60,048 nt of DNA from Fragilaria crotonensis (Eukaryota > Bacillariophyta > Fragilariophyceae > Fragilariales > Fragilariaceae): NCBI GenBank assembly GCA_022925895.1, contig JAKSYS010000372.1, positions 1 to 60,048 of the forward strand, written 5' to 3'. Position numbers and translations under genes: made by a program. This document shows, piece after piece, positions 44,266 to 55,179 of this stretch. The notes beneath the pieces were generated by a model. It had not been told where the DNA came from, did not search any database, and was given only the letters and a program-made list of their open reading frames with translations. Within the stretch, counting starts at the first letter, position 1. Each line of letters opens with the position of its first letter.

Positions 44266-46338
44266 CTACTGATATACCATGGGATCCAAGTTCATCACGG
44301 AAAAGACTGCACCAATAATAGCTCCAAGGACAATAACAACTGGGGCTGTAATGTTTGCGCTCGTAAGGAGACACCCAGTGCCGACAAACAGCATGACATC
44401 TGTACCCTTCTGGATGCAACGCCCATAGGTTGATAGACATGCTGAGCACAACAATCCCACAGCGGCAGCTGTAACTCCCCGGGATGTGGATTGGAACCAT
44501 GCCTGTTCTCGTCGCAGTCGAGACCAGTGCGGGAGCAGAGCCATCACCATGAGGAAACCTGGCATCGTCATGCCGATTTGTGCGACCGCAGCGCCTAGCC
44601 ATCCGTGTTGGATGGCGCCAAGGTAGGCAGCCATGTTGAATACAGAACCAGGAAGTGATTGGGCTATTAACGTGCCGTGGAAGAACTCCTGTTCTGATAC
44701 AAGGTTTGTGGGAATGAGTTTGGCTGCCAGCTGTGGCAATAGGATGGGTCCACCACCGAAAACAAATGATCCAGTGCGAAAATTCATGGCAAAGATTTTA
44801 TACAGGTCGATGTCCAATTTGATGAATGTTGTCACAAACATCACCAGCAACCAAGCAATTACAGCATAGGCACTCGGAATAGGGGGCGCGTCATTTGGTC
44901 GAATCCTCAATGCAATACTGCCACCACGCGGCTGTTGCTGAAACAACGTATTGGTACGATTGCCTGGGTGGCTGGTAGCGACTTCATTCGATGAATTAGG
45001 ATCCGAGAAACGTAGGTCTTGCGTACCCGAGACGCTGCTCGCTCCAAGATCGCTCTCCTGTAGGAAGCTTGATGCCAAGTTCGGCGTCCCAAAGGTCAGA
45101 CTACCTTGATCAAAAAAGTCTGATAATTCTGTGGTCGGTGGGGAATTAGCAGCAAAGTATTCGGTGTACTCTTCAACGTCCTGCAGATCGTCAACAAAGT
45201 ACTCATCCAAATACTGGTCAAATTTTGCCTGGACTTCCTCGAGCTCGTCGGCGACCTGTTCCAAATCGTGAACAAAGTCAAAGGGTTCCGGGGTCTCAGA
45301 GTTAAGCACTGGAATTCCACCAAAGCCCTTTTGTACTCGCACCGCTTCAACCTCCACGACGGATAAGGGGGGATTATCAACACGGCTGGATACTAGCAGA
45401 CCGGAAACTTCCTGTCCTTGCACTTTGGGGTTGTCCGAGGTTGTTGGCGGTGCAACGTTGGGTATCGGCACTTCTGATTTGAAGTCCTCAAGGAATGTCA
45501 CTAATCCACCCATGGCCAAAATGGTAGGGACCGCAAAGTTCTGCATTCTACTGGTCCCTTTGCTGAGGCTCATGGACGCCCAACCGCAAGAACACAAGGC
45601 AATGATGCGTTGCAAACCATCCAGCTGTGTCATGACAGGAACGATCGATTTTTGCAGCGTACATGCCAGTGCCACAGGTGTTACTCCCGACTGCATCAGA
45701 AGCTTTAACGGCAGCTCAAAGAATAAATGTCCGATGCAAGTCCGTGCCGATCCTTGGCGACAGATCACACCGGCACACGTCAAGAGCATGAATCCAGGTG
45801 CAGTGTGCAGAAGGAGAGCAATGATCCCTCCGAGTATCCCAGCTTGAGATGCAGCCGTGGCAACGACAAGTTGAGACGATGTGGATCCTGGTAGGGCATG
45901 AAGAGCGGCCACCAATTCCCAAAATGAATCTTTGTTTTGTTGTCTTTGTTGCGTCGAAATGGAATTGCGCTCCCGAAGGAGTGCAACTAGGGTTGGTGTT
46001 CCGCCAAATTCAAGGATACCTAGATACCAATATGACTTGACCACATCGAACAATTGGGATATTTTAGTGTTTGCTGTAGAATTCAGTGCGGTTGACCCTC
46101 CTCGTGTCAGTATTGCTGTCTTATATGACAATGGGTCTTTGGTCGCAAGAGATCGGTATTGTCGTCGCCGTCGCTGTCGTTGTTGTCGTTGTCGTCGTGT
46201 TTGCAGCGACAATTCGCACGATGGAGATCGAATTTTCACTGCTTCAGGCCAATGAATAGCGGCATGTGAGTGGACTTGAGTCGCAAGAATTAATGAGAGA
46301 GCGAAGCAGTGTCGAATGTGAGATGCCAGTGGTGTCAT
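44266..46338 (-). CDS. CHR family (chromate transporter-type) membrane protein
   Basis: 690 residues, no intron, from ATG 46338, with a probable signal peptide (residues 1-26). Two homologous CHR halves: first, residues about 95-290 (LEFGGTPTLVALLRER; LHALPGSTSSQLVVATAASQ); second, about 500-690 (FVFGGGPILLPQLAAKL; AQSLPGSVFNMAAYLGAI). Each half has the FGG(T/G)P and LPG motifs of the family. Between them lies an unusual 200-residue acidic linker (VHDLEQVADELEEVQAKFDQ and following). CHR proteins export chromate or exchange it with sulfate in bacteria; algal members are less studied and the substrate is not known. It is divergent from the rhomboid gene. Confidence 0.9.
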   Translation of the reverse strand: MTPLASHIRHCFALSLILATQVHSHAAIHWPEAVKIRSPSCELSLQTRRQRQQRQRRRRQYRSLATKDPLSYKTAILTRGGSTALNSTANTKISQLFDVVKSYWYLGILEFGGTPTLVALLRERNSISTQQRQQNKDSFWELVAALHALPGSTSSQLVVATAASQAGILGGIIALLLHTAPGFMLLTCAGVICRQGSARTCIGHLFFELPLKLLMQSGVTPVALACTLQKSIVPVMTQLDGLQRIIALCSCGWASMSLSKGTSRMQNFAVPTILAMGGLVTFLEDFKSEVPIPNVAPPTTSDNPKVQGQEVSGLLVSSRVDNPPLSVVEVEAVRVQKGFGGIPVLNSETPEPFDFVHDLEQVADELEEVQAKFDQYLDEYFVDDLQDVEEYTEYFAANSPPTTELSDFFDQGSLTFGTPNLASSFLQESDLGASSVSGTQDLRFSDPNSSNEVATSHPGNRTNTLFQQQPRGGSIALRIRPNDAPPIPSAYAVIAWLLVMFVTTFIKLDIDLYKIFAMNFRTGSFVFGGGPILLPQLAAKLIPTNLVSEQEFFHGTLIAQSLPGSVFNMAAYLGAIQHGWLGAAVAQIGMTMPGFLMVMALLPHWSRLRREQAWFQSTSRGVTAAAVGLLCSACLSTYGRCIQKGTDVMLFVGTGCLLTSANITAPVVIVLGAIIGAVFSVMNLDPMVYQ

Positions 46339-46729
46339 GGTGTTGTGAAGTTTTATTTCTAAGTTTTATCATGGCATTGTGTTGAGTTTGGTGGTACTGG
46401 AGTACTGTACTATTCGCTATCATACCAGCTACGGTGCTACCGTACCTGGTACTTGTAGTGTCGTCACCTGTAGTACCGAGTACTGAAGTACTGCAGTACC
46501 GTTTGTACGACCTGAAGTACGATGACGTCCGTCCGTTGTCAGTTGGATCATGATGGAATTCCGCTTGTTCTTTTTCTTTCCTCGGCATCACTTGGCACTT
46601 CGTCGTCTCCCCGACATCTTTCCAAATCCCATATTTTCATTGCGTCGTTCCATAAATTGACTGCTCCTTCACCTTGAAATTTGCTTCTCTTCATCGCCGA
46701 CCGATCGGAAAAAGTACAAGTTACAAACC
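46339..46729. promoter_or_regulatory. Divergent promoter region with a dense GTAC island
   Basis: This 391-bp stretch lies between two genes starting in opposite directions. About eleven GTAC tetramers fall within 46390-46525, many inside AGTACT- or GGTACC-like contexts, far above chance. A role in transcription is possible but unproven. Confidence 0.55.
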
Positions 46730-47911
46730 ATGACGAACATCTCGACCCAGAAAGGATGCCTGAACATGAACGTGCTGACGGCAGTTTACTTTACAATTTG
46801 TTTGTGCATAAGTTTTGTTTCCGTCCCCGTTGCTGCGCGGCATGTTCCACTTATTGCCCCAGCATCACAGTCGTCCATATCCTCACAGTTGAAGGCATTG
46901 TCTAATGAGTTTGTCAGCAACAGAAGACGGATATCAAATTACTTCCGCCATGCCGGTGTTGATTCTCAACGACAACAAGGCGACCATGACATCCAGGACG
47001 TCATCTCGATTGACACACATCGACGACGACGTCGTCGTTCCAAAATGAGCACTGCTCGATTTTATAGCGTTCCCCGGCAGTCAAGCATGCGGCCCAACGA
47101 ACGCGGTGGCACCTGGTCGAGTCGACTCCTTCTCATCAACGTCGTCGTTTTTGCCCTCCAATCATTCTATCCTTCTGTCACCAAATGGGGCGTCAAATTG
47201 TCAGACAAGATTCGCAATGGCGACGAGTTGTATCGGCTTGTCTCACCCATGTTTCTCCACGGAGGATTAGCTCATCTCATGACCAATTCATATTCTCTTT
47301 CATCCGTCGGTCCTGACGTTGAACGATACTTTGGTTCAGGACGATTCTTGGCCACGTATTTGCTTTCCGGGATCGCCGGCAATTACTTGTCAGCCATGCG
47401 ATCACCCAATCCCTCTCTCGGCGCATCGGGTGCCGTGTTTGGCATCGTCGGAGCCTATTTCACATTCTTGATACGGAATGAAGATATGTTCGGCGCGCAG
47501 GCTGATTATTTACAACGCGGTCTGGCACAAACGATTGTCGTCAATCTCATCATGGGGGCAGTATCTCCCATGATTGATCAGTGGGGTCACGTTGGAGGAT
47601 TCCTGGGGGGCATTGTCATGGCCGCCGCGTTCGGGCCACGACTCAAAATGGTCGGATTGCCGAACGGGACAAGTGCCCTCATTGATCAACCGCTCTTGCG
47701 ATTGCCCCGATATCTGGAGTCGATTCCGGAACAAATTGAAAACAAATGGGAGCAAATGACGCGACGCATGCAAATCAATCACTTCATGTCGGATCTGCCG
47801 GCCAAACCGTGGAGAGTACGACGTCCGCAACAATATCGACGACAGGTGGCACCGAATCGATCCATACGACCACTCCCCTATGAATTAGAGATAGACTTTG
47901 TCAGTTTGTGA
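46730..47911 (+). CDS. Rhomboid family intramembrane serine protease
   Basis: 393 residues, no intron, from ATG 46730. A hydrophobic N-terminus (about 14-36) ending in VAARHVP suggests a signal sequence; a basic run (HRRRRRRSK) follows. The rhomboid core has HGGLAHLMTNSYSL (His182, Asn186 oxyanion side), LGASGAVFGIVGAYF (nucleophile Ser233) and DQWGHVGGFLGG (catalytic His287), so the Ser-His dyad is complete. The C-terminal tail of about 90 residues is basic. Signal plus core resembles plastid-directed rhomboids in algae; location remains a guess. It ends 37 bp before the end of the convergent methyltransferase gene. Confidence 0.93.
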   Translation: MTNISTQKGCLNMNVLTAVYFTICLCISFVSVPVAARHVPLIAPASQSSISSQLKALSNEFVSNRRRISNYFRHAGVDSQRQQGDHDIQDVISIDTHRRRRRRSKMSTARFYSVPRQSSMRPNERGGTWSSRLLLINVVVFALQSFYPSVTKWGVKLSDKIRNGDELYRLVSPMFLHGGLAHLMTNSYSLSSVGPDVERYFGSGRFLATYLLSGIAGNYLSAMRSPNPSLGASGAVFGIVGAYFTFLIRNEDMFGAQADYLQRGLAQTIVVNLIMGAVSPMIDQWGHVGGFLGGIVMAAAFGPRLKMVGLPNGTSALIDQPLLRLPRYLESIPEQIENKWEQMTRRMQINHFMSDLPAKPWRVRRPQQYRRQVAPNRSIRPLPYELEIDFVSL

Positions 47912-47947
47912 GGGGTAGCGACAGTGAATTTGTGAGAGACTATAGAG

Positions 47948-50189
47948 TTATTCATTGATTGTTGCACTTAAATCATCCGTTGGCGGCGATTCCCAAGCGT
48001 AGGAATAGCTGAACCTATCGTATGACTTTGACTTGTAAAGCTTTTTCAGTGGTTCTAGCAGGACCTCCGCTACTGGAAGAGAGTATGCCTATCCCCATAG
48101 TCAAAAGTAAGAGACATGGCAATCATGAGCGTCATATGGTTTCGACATTAGAAGACAGAGAAGGAATCTTGCTTGACTTACCAATCCAATCAAGTGTTTC
48201 GCATATCCCTCAGCGTTGAAGAACGTGGGCGCTTGCGATGGTGGTGCCAACCTAAGAAAGACATGAGGCTCGACCTTCGATTTAAATTCGAATCGGTGTG
48301 GATTGTTGCACGGCAAGGCATGGTAGTTCCCGGCAAAAGGTGTGATATTGCTCATGCAAATCCACCTGCCAGGCTTCATCACTTTGCAAGGCACGACTAT
48401 GTCCATCAACTGCAAGTAGGGTGAAAAGTTCTTCGACTGACAGCATGCGATGTATATAGGTGAGTGGTCTGCCTTGCATCTCCAAGTAAAACATCTCACA
48501 TCATCAACGACAACAACGCTTACCTGGCTTCTGAATGTAACCGACAGGGTACCCCATCAGTTTTTCTCGCTCAATGATTTGCATTGGTCTACCGTAATAC
48601 TTCCTCTTCTTCTTTCTACTATACTTGTCCTTCTTGAACACAAACATTCGCAGGGTTTGAAACTCGTCGATACGGGACTTGGAGGCCATGAGGCATTGGG
48701 CCTGTAGATGAACTGTTTGAGAACCCATGACCTCACATCTCCCGGTTTATTGCAACATTCAAATGATGTCATTTTCCAGGCCGCACAACTTACCTTGGCC
48801 GTGACTTTACTGTCGACAATATGCACTGGTAGGACAAAGTCATCCTCCAAACATGATGTGGGACCTTGCATGGAGATCTCCTTCGTAAAGTCAACATCAG
48901 TCAGTGGGATGTTGATGAAAAAGTGACGATTGCGACGAGTCGGAGAGAGATACTGAGCGTCCAAAGCAATTGGATCCCAGTCCAATCCGAAGGCATCTCT
49001 GACCTCAGCGAGGTCGGCACCTGTAAGGAAAACATTTTCGGCAAGAAAAAAAACTGGATGAGGTTTCTGGTAGCGCTCAATCTCGCGAATACGCCGTCCA
49101 AAGCTGAGCAAGTACTGCCCTTGCTCGCCTTCAGCGCCTTTCCGAGCGGCGTTCACCTTGCTGTAGTCAGCACACGGTGGTCCTCCAAGGATAATGTCAA
49201 AAGCTTAAAACGAAAAAAAGCATGAGGGGATGCATTCTGGGGAACGAGCAATCCACGGCATGGTCGTCTCACTTACGCCCGTGCTCGTCCCAAAGCGATA
49301 TCCAATTATCTTCAAATTGTTCCCATTTTTCCACAAAGACATGCTGAATGTCATCTTCAGGTAACTCTAAATTGTACGTCGGGTCATGATTCCATCTATA
49401 GACGTGAGTCGCAACCTTATCATGTTCCACATGGATGACCTTGGCAATATCAATCCCAAGACGTTTCAAGGCAACAATACCAGTTCCAACACCTGCAAAT
49501 GCATCAAGGACAACAACTCGACGAAGATCCGATTCCTTTATTGCCTGTACCTCCGCACAAAGATCTTCGTATGGCTTCACAATGCCCCTCATGTAGTCTG
49601 GATGCGTCATCAAGCGATCCAACGGATGGGCATCTCCATCGGCATTGTAGAACGCAGATTCTTGACGTCTGAATGTTCGGTAGGAATCATAAATCTCCAT
49701 TTTGGTGACCCATCGAAAGTCGGGATGCTGTTGATAGTCATTATCGTCCTCGTCGTCAGAATAGTCGGGTTCCCCAATCCTTTCGCAGGCTGCTTCGTAG
49801 AGCGACGCCCATTCATCATTCTTTGGCAATTCCACAACACCATGACAACAGGTGCGGTGGTAGACTGAATAGGGGCTGGATTGAACGTAACGACAGACGT
49901 TTTCATCATCCCCTGCGGGCATATCGAATTCTTTGTCGTCCGGACAACGACATGTGTAGCAACAGAACCCCAAGAGATCTCTCTCAATTTCCTCCACCGG
50001 TGGGTGTGGGATCTCTTCATCATCGGAGTCCTCATGAACACGCCTATGTTTTGCAACTTTTTGTTGAAGGGGGGCCTCGCGAGGCGCTGGACGGTCCGCA
50101 GGAGTCGATGCCGGTGCTGGTTCCACGAGAGGCCTTTTCTTCGTCTGTGATTTCTCTTTCCGGACGATTTCATTGTCTCCTCGCGCCAT
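47948..50189 (-). CDS. DNMT3-like DNA (cytosine-5) methyltransferase
   Basis: Five exons on the minus strand: 50189-49277, 49203-48794, 48701-48524, 48436-48182 and 48088-47948, about 631 residues; all introns have GTAAG-type donors. Start at ATG 50189 (MARGDNEIV). One extra base is inferred in exon 4 near 48425. The N-terminal part is acidic with a cysteine cluster (FCCYTCRCP ... CCHG) where DNMT3 proteins have a zinc-binding region. Catalytic motifs: I VVVLDAFAGVGTGIVALKRL; IV GGPPCADYS with the nucleophile cysteine; VI FFLAENV; VIII QYLSPTRRNRHFF; then EREKLMGYPVGY and the final motif (HLIGLAYSLPVAEVLLEPL) across the last intron. It should methylate cytosine C5 in the nucleus, possibly silencing repeats. 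Confidence 0.9.
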
Positions 50190-50745
50190 ATTTTGCCAAT
50201 GATCCGACTCGAGATGCAAACGTAACGAAGTAAGGGAGTTTCTTTCCTTTCGAGTGATGCGATGTTCCTGACTCGTTCAATTGTATAATATGTTTATCTG
50301 TTGCACGGTGCACTACGTTGTAGTATTGTTGTATGGTTCGAAGGGAGACCGTAAAAGATTAATCTTCGATCTTTCAACTTTCAACAGCGAATACTTGTCA
50401 CTTGCCTACTATCAAACCGCGGGCATTCATCCTGATATACATATATGTATACATATGACATACCTCATCATAATCACGCTCTATTCATATATGAAATATG
50501 ACATACGCTCTACGCTCCACCCTCTACCATTTGTGCGTCCTGTGGTTTGTCTTTCTGTCTCCTCTTGTCAGATCTCGGCGTATCTTCCGGCGAATTCAAT
50601 GAAATTGGGACGCACCGCAAACACAAAACTTCTTCTTCCGCTTCGAATTCTGCAATTGACCAGCACGCAGTGTGCAGCGTAAATCCGTTGCGATGTCTCT
50701 GCCGACGAATCCGAAACGCCACGTATTGACAACCAAGATTCCCAA
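50190..50745. other. Intergenic region, divergent promoters
   Basis: No gene. Promoters of the methyltransferase (left) and the channel (right) must lie here. TATATACATATATG-like sequence at 50437-50460 is the most TATA-like stretch. Confidence 0.5.
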
Positions 50746-53307
50746 ATGCTCGAGGACCGAAAGAGCAACTTAGTAGATGCATGCGAGATGGCACAGGAGT
50801 TGGAACAATCAGAAAGAACTGCCCTTCTTAGTCCGAATGAAAAGCGTGATAAACATTCGCCGCCTCGGACAAAGAGGCTTCTACGATCGTCGTCTCAGTT
50901 GCATTCCTTTTCCTCCCTAGTGGAACGAGAAGAGGCGCGCCATCGATCTTTGGAACGCCGTGGAGTGGGACAAGCTGCTTTCTTGATTCGAGATGCTGTG
51001 ATGGGAACAACGGAATCGTCATTGCTTGGGGCCTACGACCCTTACCGTCACCCAAACAATTATTGGCTCAACACGTGTTCCATCGTGTGCCGACGTTTTA
51101 GCTCATCTAGACCCGTTCGACACTTCAAGAGCGTGGTACTCTGCGTTCTGGTACTTCTAAGTCTAATTGAGCCACCCAATTGGTGCCGCACTCTAATCCG
51201 CGCAGGCGAAGTCGTCGACACATCCGAATACGTTGAGACATCACACTGTGTTGAACTAATGTCGGCTCGCGGTCCGCCTGCAGGCGATGGAGAAAATGAT
51301 GAAGATTATTACCCGAATACATCAACCATGTTATTGACCATCCAGCAGTCTAATATCGTTGAATTGGTGTGCCTCGCCTTTTTGTGGGTCTTCATCATCT
51401 CGCGTTTCGGTAGAGATGGTTTATCTCTGCCACGATTTTTCCGACCAGGACCCATGCGGACGGTGCGCTGCATAGAAATATCTGCCTTGGCAATCTTGAC
51501 CACAGAATTGATCCTCGAGATGACAAACACGATGGAATTGCACCGTATCTGCACCCCATACATTCGAATTCTTCTCTTCATTCTTGCTGATCGGGGCTGC
51601 ATGCGCGAATTCAAGACACTCTTCAACATGATGCCGGAGGTGGCAAGCATTCTCTTCTTGTTGTTCCTATTCATCGCCTTCTATGCCTGGATAGGCGTTG
51701 TCATCTTTTTTGGATCCGACGAGGGCACTCAAATGTTCCGGAACATTTTCGATGCAATGTTCAACCTGTGGATCGCGACAACCACTGCCAATTACCCAGA
51801 TGTCATGATGCCCATCTACAACGAGAACCGTCTCTCGACACTCTATTTTGTCGTCTTTATGATTGTCACATTCTTTTTCCTGATGAATGTGATTCTAGCC
51901 TCAGTGGTGAATTCGTACGACAATGAGCTCAATCGTAGGAGAGAAGAAGGCTCTAAACTTGCTGAAGAAAAGTTTGGGGCAGCCTTTGAACTTTTGGATT
52001 ACGATAACCGGGGTTTTATTGATAGAGACACAGTCATGGCACTGTTTGCCATTCTCAATGAAGACTTTTATGAGTTTCGAAAAATACCACCGGATGAGGC
52101 TATGCTATTGTTTGCTATTCTCGACAAAGATGGGAAGAACTCGGTCTCTAGATCCCAGTTTATGGAATTTGGCAACGTCTTGCTGCTAGAATTTGAAAAA
52201 GTTGAGAACCGACAGACCTTTTTTCAAGCTCACTTTCCTAAGCTGTTCGAATCGGCAGGTTTCAAGGCCTGTTGCAAGTTCATTGATTCCAACTCCTTCG
52301 AAGCCTGTATTGATGGAATCTTAGTCCTCAATGCGATGGTAGTTTTGATTCAGTCCTTTCCAATGCTCATGGGAGATACGGTAAATCTTGACCCGAATGC
52401 AACTGACGGAGAGATTGACACAGTATGGGAAAGATTGGAAACTCTCTTTACCTGCATATATGTGGTGGAAATCTCGGTTAAGGTCCTGTTTAAGGGATGG
52501 CAAGAGTTTTCTAGGTCAAGCCGAAATATTTTTGACATGGTCATAACCTTGCTCGCTGTCTTGGCGACGGTGTACGTTTACCTTCCCAACGAGCTCAACG
52601 ACAGCCGCTTGATTCGCTTTATTGTCATGGCACGAGTGTTGAGACTTACTCGCCTATTGGCGGTCCTCGCGCCGTTTCAAATTACCGCACACATCGCCAT
52701 GGATGTCGTTTCACGAGCCAAAGTTATTCTGGTACTCCTATTTTGTGTCTGCTACGTCTTTGCCGCCTTTGGCGTCCAAGTGTTTGGAGGTATGATTACT
52801 CGCGACCCAGCTGACCCTCGATCCTACCTTTTGCTGGGAAGTGACTTTGCCGCCAACGCCTACTGGGCCAACAACTTCAATGACATGTGTGGTGCCCTCA
52901 ACGTGCTCTTTAACTTGTTGGTGGTTAACAACTGGACGGAATGTCAGTCTGGGTTCGAAGCAGTTACCCAGAATCGGTACAATCGCCTGTTTTTTATCGC
53001 TTTCCACATTTGCGGGGTAGTGCTTGTGAACAACCTGGTCCTTGCTTTCATCATTAATGCATTCATCAAACAATGGGACTTTCGACACGAACAGTTGAAA
53101 ACACACGTTATCGAAGGCGAAGCCGTCATCACTGGACGCCAAGCCCTCTTTGATGCCACGAAGGTTACAGGGACCACAACGGATCTGACTGGGCAGTACA
53201 CAGCGAAGATTGGTCAACGTCGAGCCCATTTTGATGAAGCACACCAACAACGAATCTTGAAAGCCATGTTTACATCAACTTCGTCTTCAATTACAGGGGA
53301 GTCTTAG
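50746..53307 (+). CDS. Two-pore (TPC1-type) voltage-gated cation channel with EF-hands
   Basis: 853 residues, no intron, from ATG 50746. Two six-helix ion-transport repeats. Repeat I covers about 120-400 with the pore stretch FNLWIATTTANYPDVMMPIY at about 340. Between the repeats are two EF-hand loops, DYDNRGFIDRD near 417 and DKDGKNSVSRSQF near 459. Repeat II covers about 510-790, with a positively spaced S4 (RFIVMARVLRLTRLL) and pore stretch FNLLVVNNWTECQSGF near 720. This order matches plant TPC1, a vacuolar Ca2+-activated cation channel. The N-terminus has RTALLSP, resembling a dileucine endosome/vacuole sorting signal. Membrane location and ion selectivity are inferred from family only. 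Confidence 0.93.
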   Translation: MLEDRKSNLVDACEMAQELEQSERTALLSPNEKRDKHSPPRTKRLLRSSSQLHSFSSLVEREEARHRSLERRGVGQAAFLIRDAVMGTTESSLLGAYDPYRHPNNYWLNTCSIVCRRFSSSRPVRHFKSVVLCVLVLLSLIEPPNWCRTLIRAGEVVDTSEYVETSHCVELMSARGPPAGDGENDEDYYPNTSTMLLTIQQSNIVELVCLAFLWVFIISRFGRDGLSLPRFFRPGPMRTVRCIEISALAILTTELILEMTNTMELHRICTPYIRILLFILADRGCMREFKTLFNMMPEVASILFLLFLFIAFYAWIGVVIFFGSDEGTQMFRNIFDAMFNLWIATTTANYPDVMMPIYNENRLSTLYFVVFMIVTFFFLMNVILASVVNSYDNELNRRREEGSKLAEEKFGAAFELLDYDNRGFIDRDTVMALFAILNEDFYEFRKIPPDEAMLLFAILDKDGKNSVSRSQFMEFGNVLLLEFEKVENRQTFFQAHFPKLFESAGFKACCKFIDSNSFEACIDGILVLNAMVVLIQSFPMLMGDTVNLDPNATDGEIDTVWERLETLFTCIYVVEISVKVLFKGWQEFSRSSRNIFDMVITLLAVLATVYVYLPNELNDSRLIRFIVMARVLRLTRLLAVLAPFQITAHIAMDVVSRAKVILVLLFCVCYVFAAFGVQVFGGMITRDPADPRSYLLLGSDFAANAYWANNFNDMCGALNVLFNLLVVNNWTECQSGFEAVTQNRYNRLFFIAFHICGVVLVNNLVLAFIINAFIKQWDFRHEQLKTHVIEGEAVITGRQALFDATKVTGTTTDLTGQYTAKIGQRRAHFDEAHQQRILKAMFTSTSSSITGES

Positions 53308-54100
53308 GATTGATCGCAATAACAGGAGTTGTTACTTCAAAATGAACGCCTTCAAGTCACGAGTCTATCATGTGATTTAATGAAGTATATTACGTGGGAC
53401 CCCTTACTTCTTCCTCGACACAATCAAATGGCAGATGCACTGCACAAGTGTTCAACGCATCGATAAATACTCCAGCAGGTCCAACCTGAGCTTGGAGTAC
53501 TCCTGCGCTCCGTGCATAAATGATACTAGTCGACGCCAGTACCAGGCACCATTATCAGTCCCTCCTTTGTTTTTAGTGCCGTTACAACTCAGTTCCGTGA
53601 TGGTCTTTTGAGTCATGATCCTTGATCTGTGTTTGATTGCAACTTGCAACTTAGAACACGTCGAGCGATTTGAATAGGAGCACGACATCACGATATAACC
53701 ACTTATATTTTTTAGTTTTTAAACTTTTGGTTCGTCTACCATTCTATGACATAGTAGGGCTACTGTACTCTGCCATGTAGTGTTGTACACTGGAGTACTA
53801 CGCTCACGCTCGTACTGTGCGAATCTCCCAGTGATCCAGTAACGCCAAGTCTCCAAGTACAGTGAGCAATAACTGACTTGCCGTCTAGTAGTAGTAGCAG
53901 TACAGTACGATTGTTAGATGGTTCACACTGCCCCACTGTCTGCTGTCTGCTCGTCTGCTCCCTCTCTCTGCAGGATTCGATTGACTTCCCTTACATTCCT
54001 GTTCCTTCTTTTGCTCGATTGGATTCGTCGCGTCTTGACCCTTTAACGCATTGCGCATTGCATCCATTTTACGACGCCGACAAGTCGCACTGTTATCACC
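53308..54100. other. Intergenic region
   Basis: About 790 bp without a supported gene. GTAC and AGTACT motifs are frequent at 53760-53900. The last 150 bp are a CT-rich probable leader for the PA28 gene. Confidence 0.5.
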
Positions 54101-54955
54101 ATGACTTTCAAAGTAAGGCTAGCATAAAGAAGACTGCTGCGTATCTCCTGCTTTTCGTATCAATCTATTTGCCATACTGCATTCTCCACCAAAGCGATTG
54201 TCTCTTTTGTCAAACACATTTCTACAAACACTAACCACACCTCAATCAATTGGCTGACATCACAGGACCACCAATCAATCTCTCGCGACGAAGCCGAAAA
54301 GATCAAGTCAAATGCGATTGCCTTTCTTCAATCTCTTGAACTGGCCTACAAGCTACATTTTCCTCTCAGCAAGTTATCGGAGGTCCACCAGTCGTTCCAG
54401 ATTCAAAACCTGATTCAGCAGAACCCAAGTGTTGTAGCGGCGCTGGGTGCGTCTCAGGATGCCGTCTCCCAGGCCCTGGATGACATGTCGACCATGTGCG
54501 ATTACATTGTACTTCATTTTCCACAGATGGAGGATGGCAACAACTTTGGTGTGACTGTACAAATGACGGCCATCAAGCAACTTCAGGATACGACCGAAGC
54601 CTTGGTCAAGTCATTGGACGAACTCTCCAAGTACTATTCGGCTCGTGCAGATGCGATGGACAAGCTTCTTCTTAGTTCGCAGACAGCGACGGAGACACAG
54701 AAGGAAGAAAACGATGGCAAGGAGACCAAGACTACCGTCACTAAGGAAACCAAGAAATCATCGGGGCAACAAGAATTTCATCGTCTGCAAGCTGTCTATG
54801 CCATTGATACGCAGTACTATGCACTCGCTAAAAAGGCCTTCAGGACCGTAAAGAGCGCCTATGTGGCCAATGTTGATTTCTTGTTGAAGAATCAGGAAAA
54901 GATTGAAGCTCCAAAGGGAAGTGAAGGTGGATCCAACTTCAGCAGTATGTACTAG
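54101..54955 (+). CDS. PA28 (REG) family proteasome activator
   Basis: Two exons: 54101-54112 (only ATG ACT TTC AAA) and 54266-54955; 233 residues, phase 0. Intron donor GTAAGG, acceptor CACAG. The PA28 signature in the C-terminal domain is clear: FPQMEDGNNFGVTVQ, later a KYYSARADAMDKLL helix, and near the end the YVANVDFLLKNQEKIEAPKG segment, finishing SSMY. PA28 rings dock on the 20S proteasome and open its gate without ATP. One gene of this kind outside animals usually resembles PA28-gamma, which is nuclear; this one is slightly short (about 254 in animals). The variable loop has an ETKTTVTKETKK repeat-like stretch. Confidence 0.92.
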
Positions 54956-55179
54956 TCGGAGAAATGCCTTACAAGCCTAGAAGAAGTTACATGTACTTTA
55001 TAGTGGATGAGTAGCCCGCTTTAAAAGCATAGGAGTAGATTCCAGATGGTAAGACTGCACGTAGCTGTCGGCGGCATGGGAAGAGATAGCAGCCATGGTA
55101 TGCTATGTGAAAATGACAAGAGGAGTCAAGCTCTTGACGTAGTAGTAATGCCTGATGTCGTGAAAGAAGTCAGAGATTA

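Noticed and set aside
48101..48499. Separate 132-residue gene
   Set aside because: It is exon 4 of the methyltransferase gene plus intron sequence.
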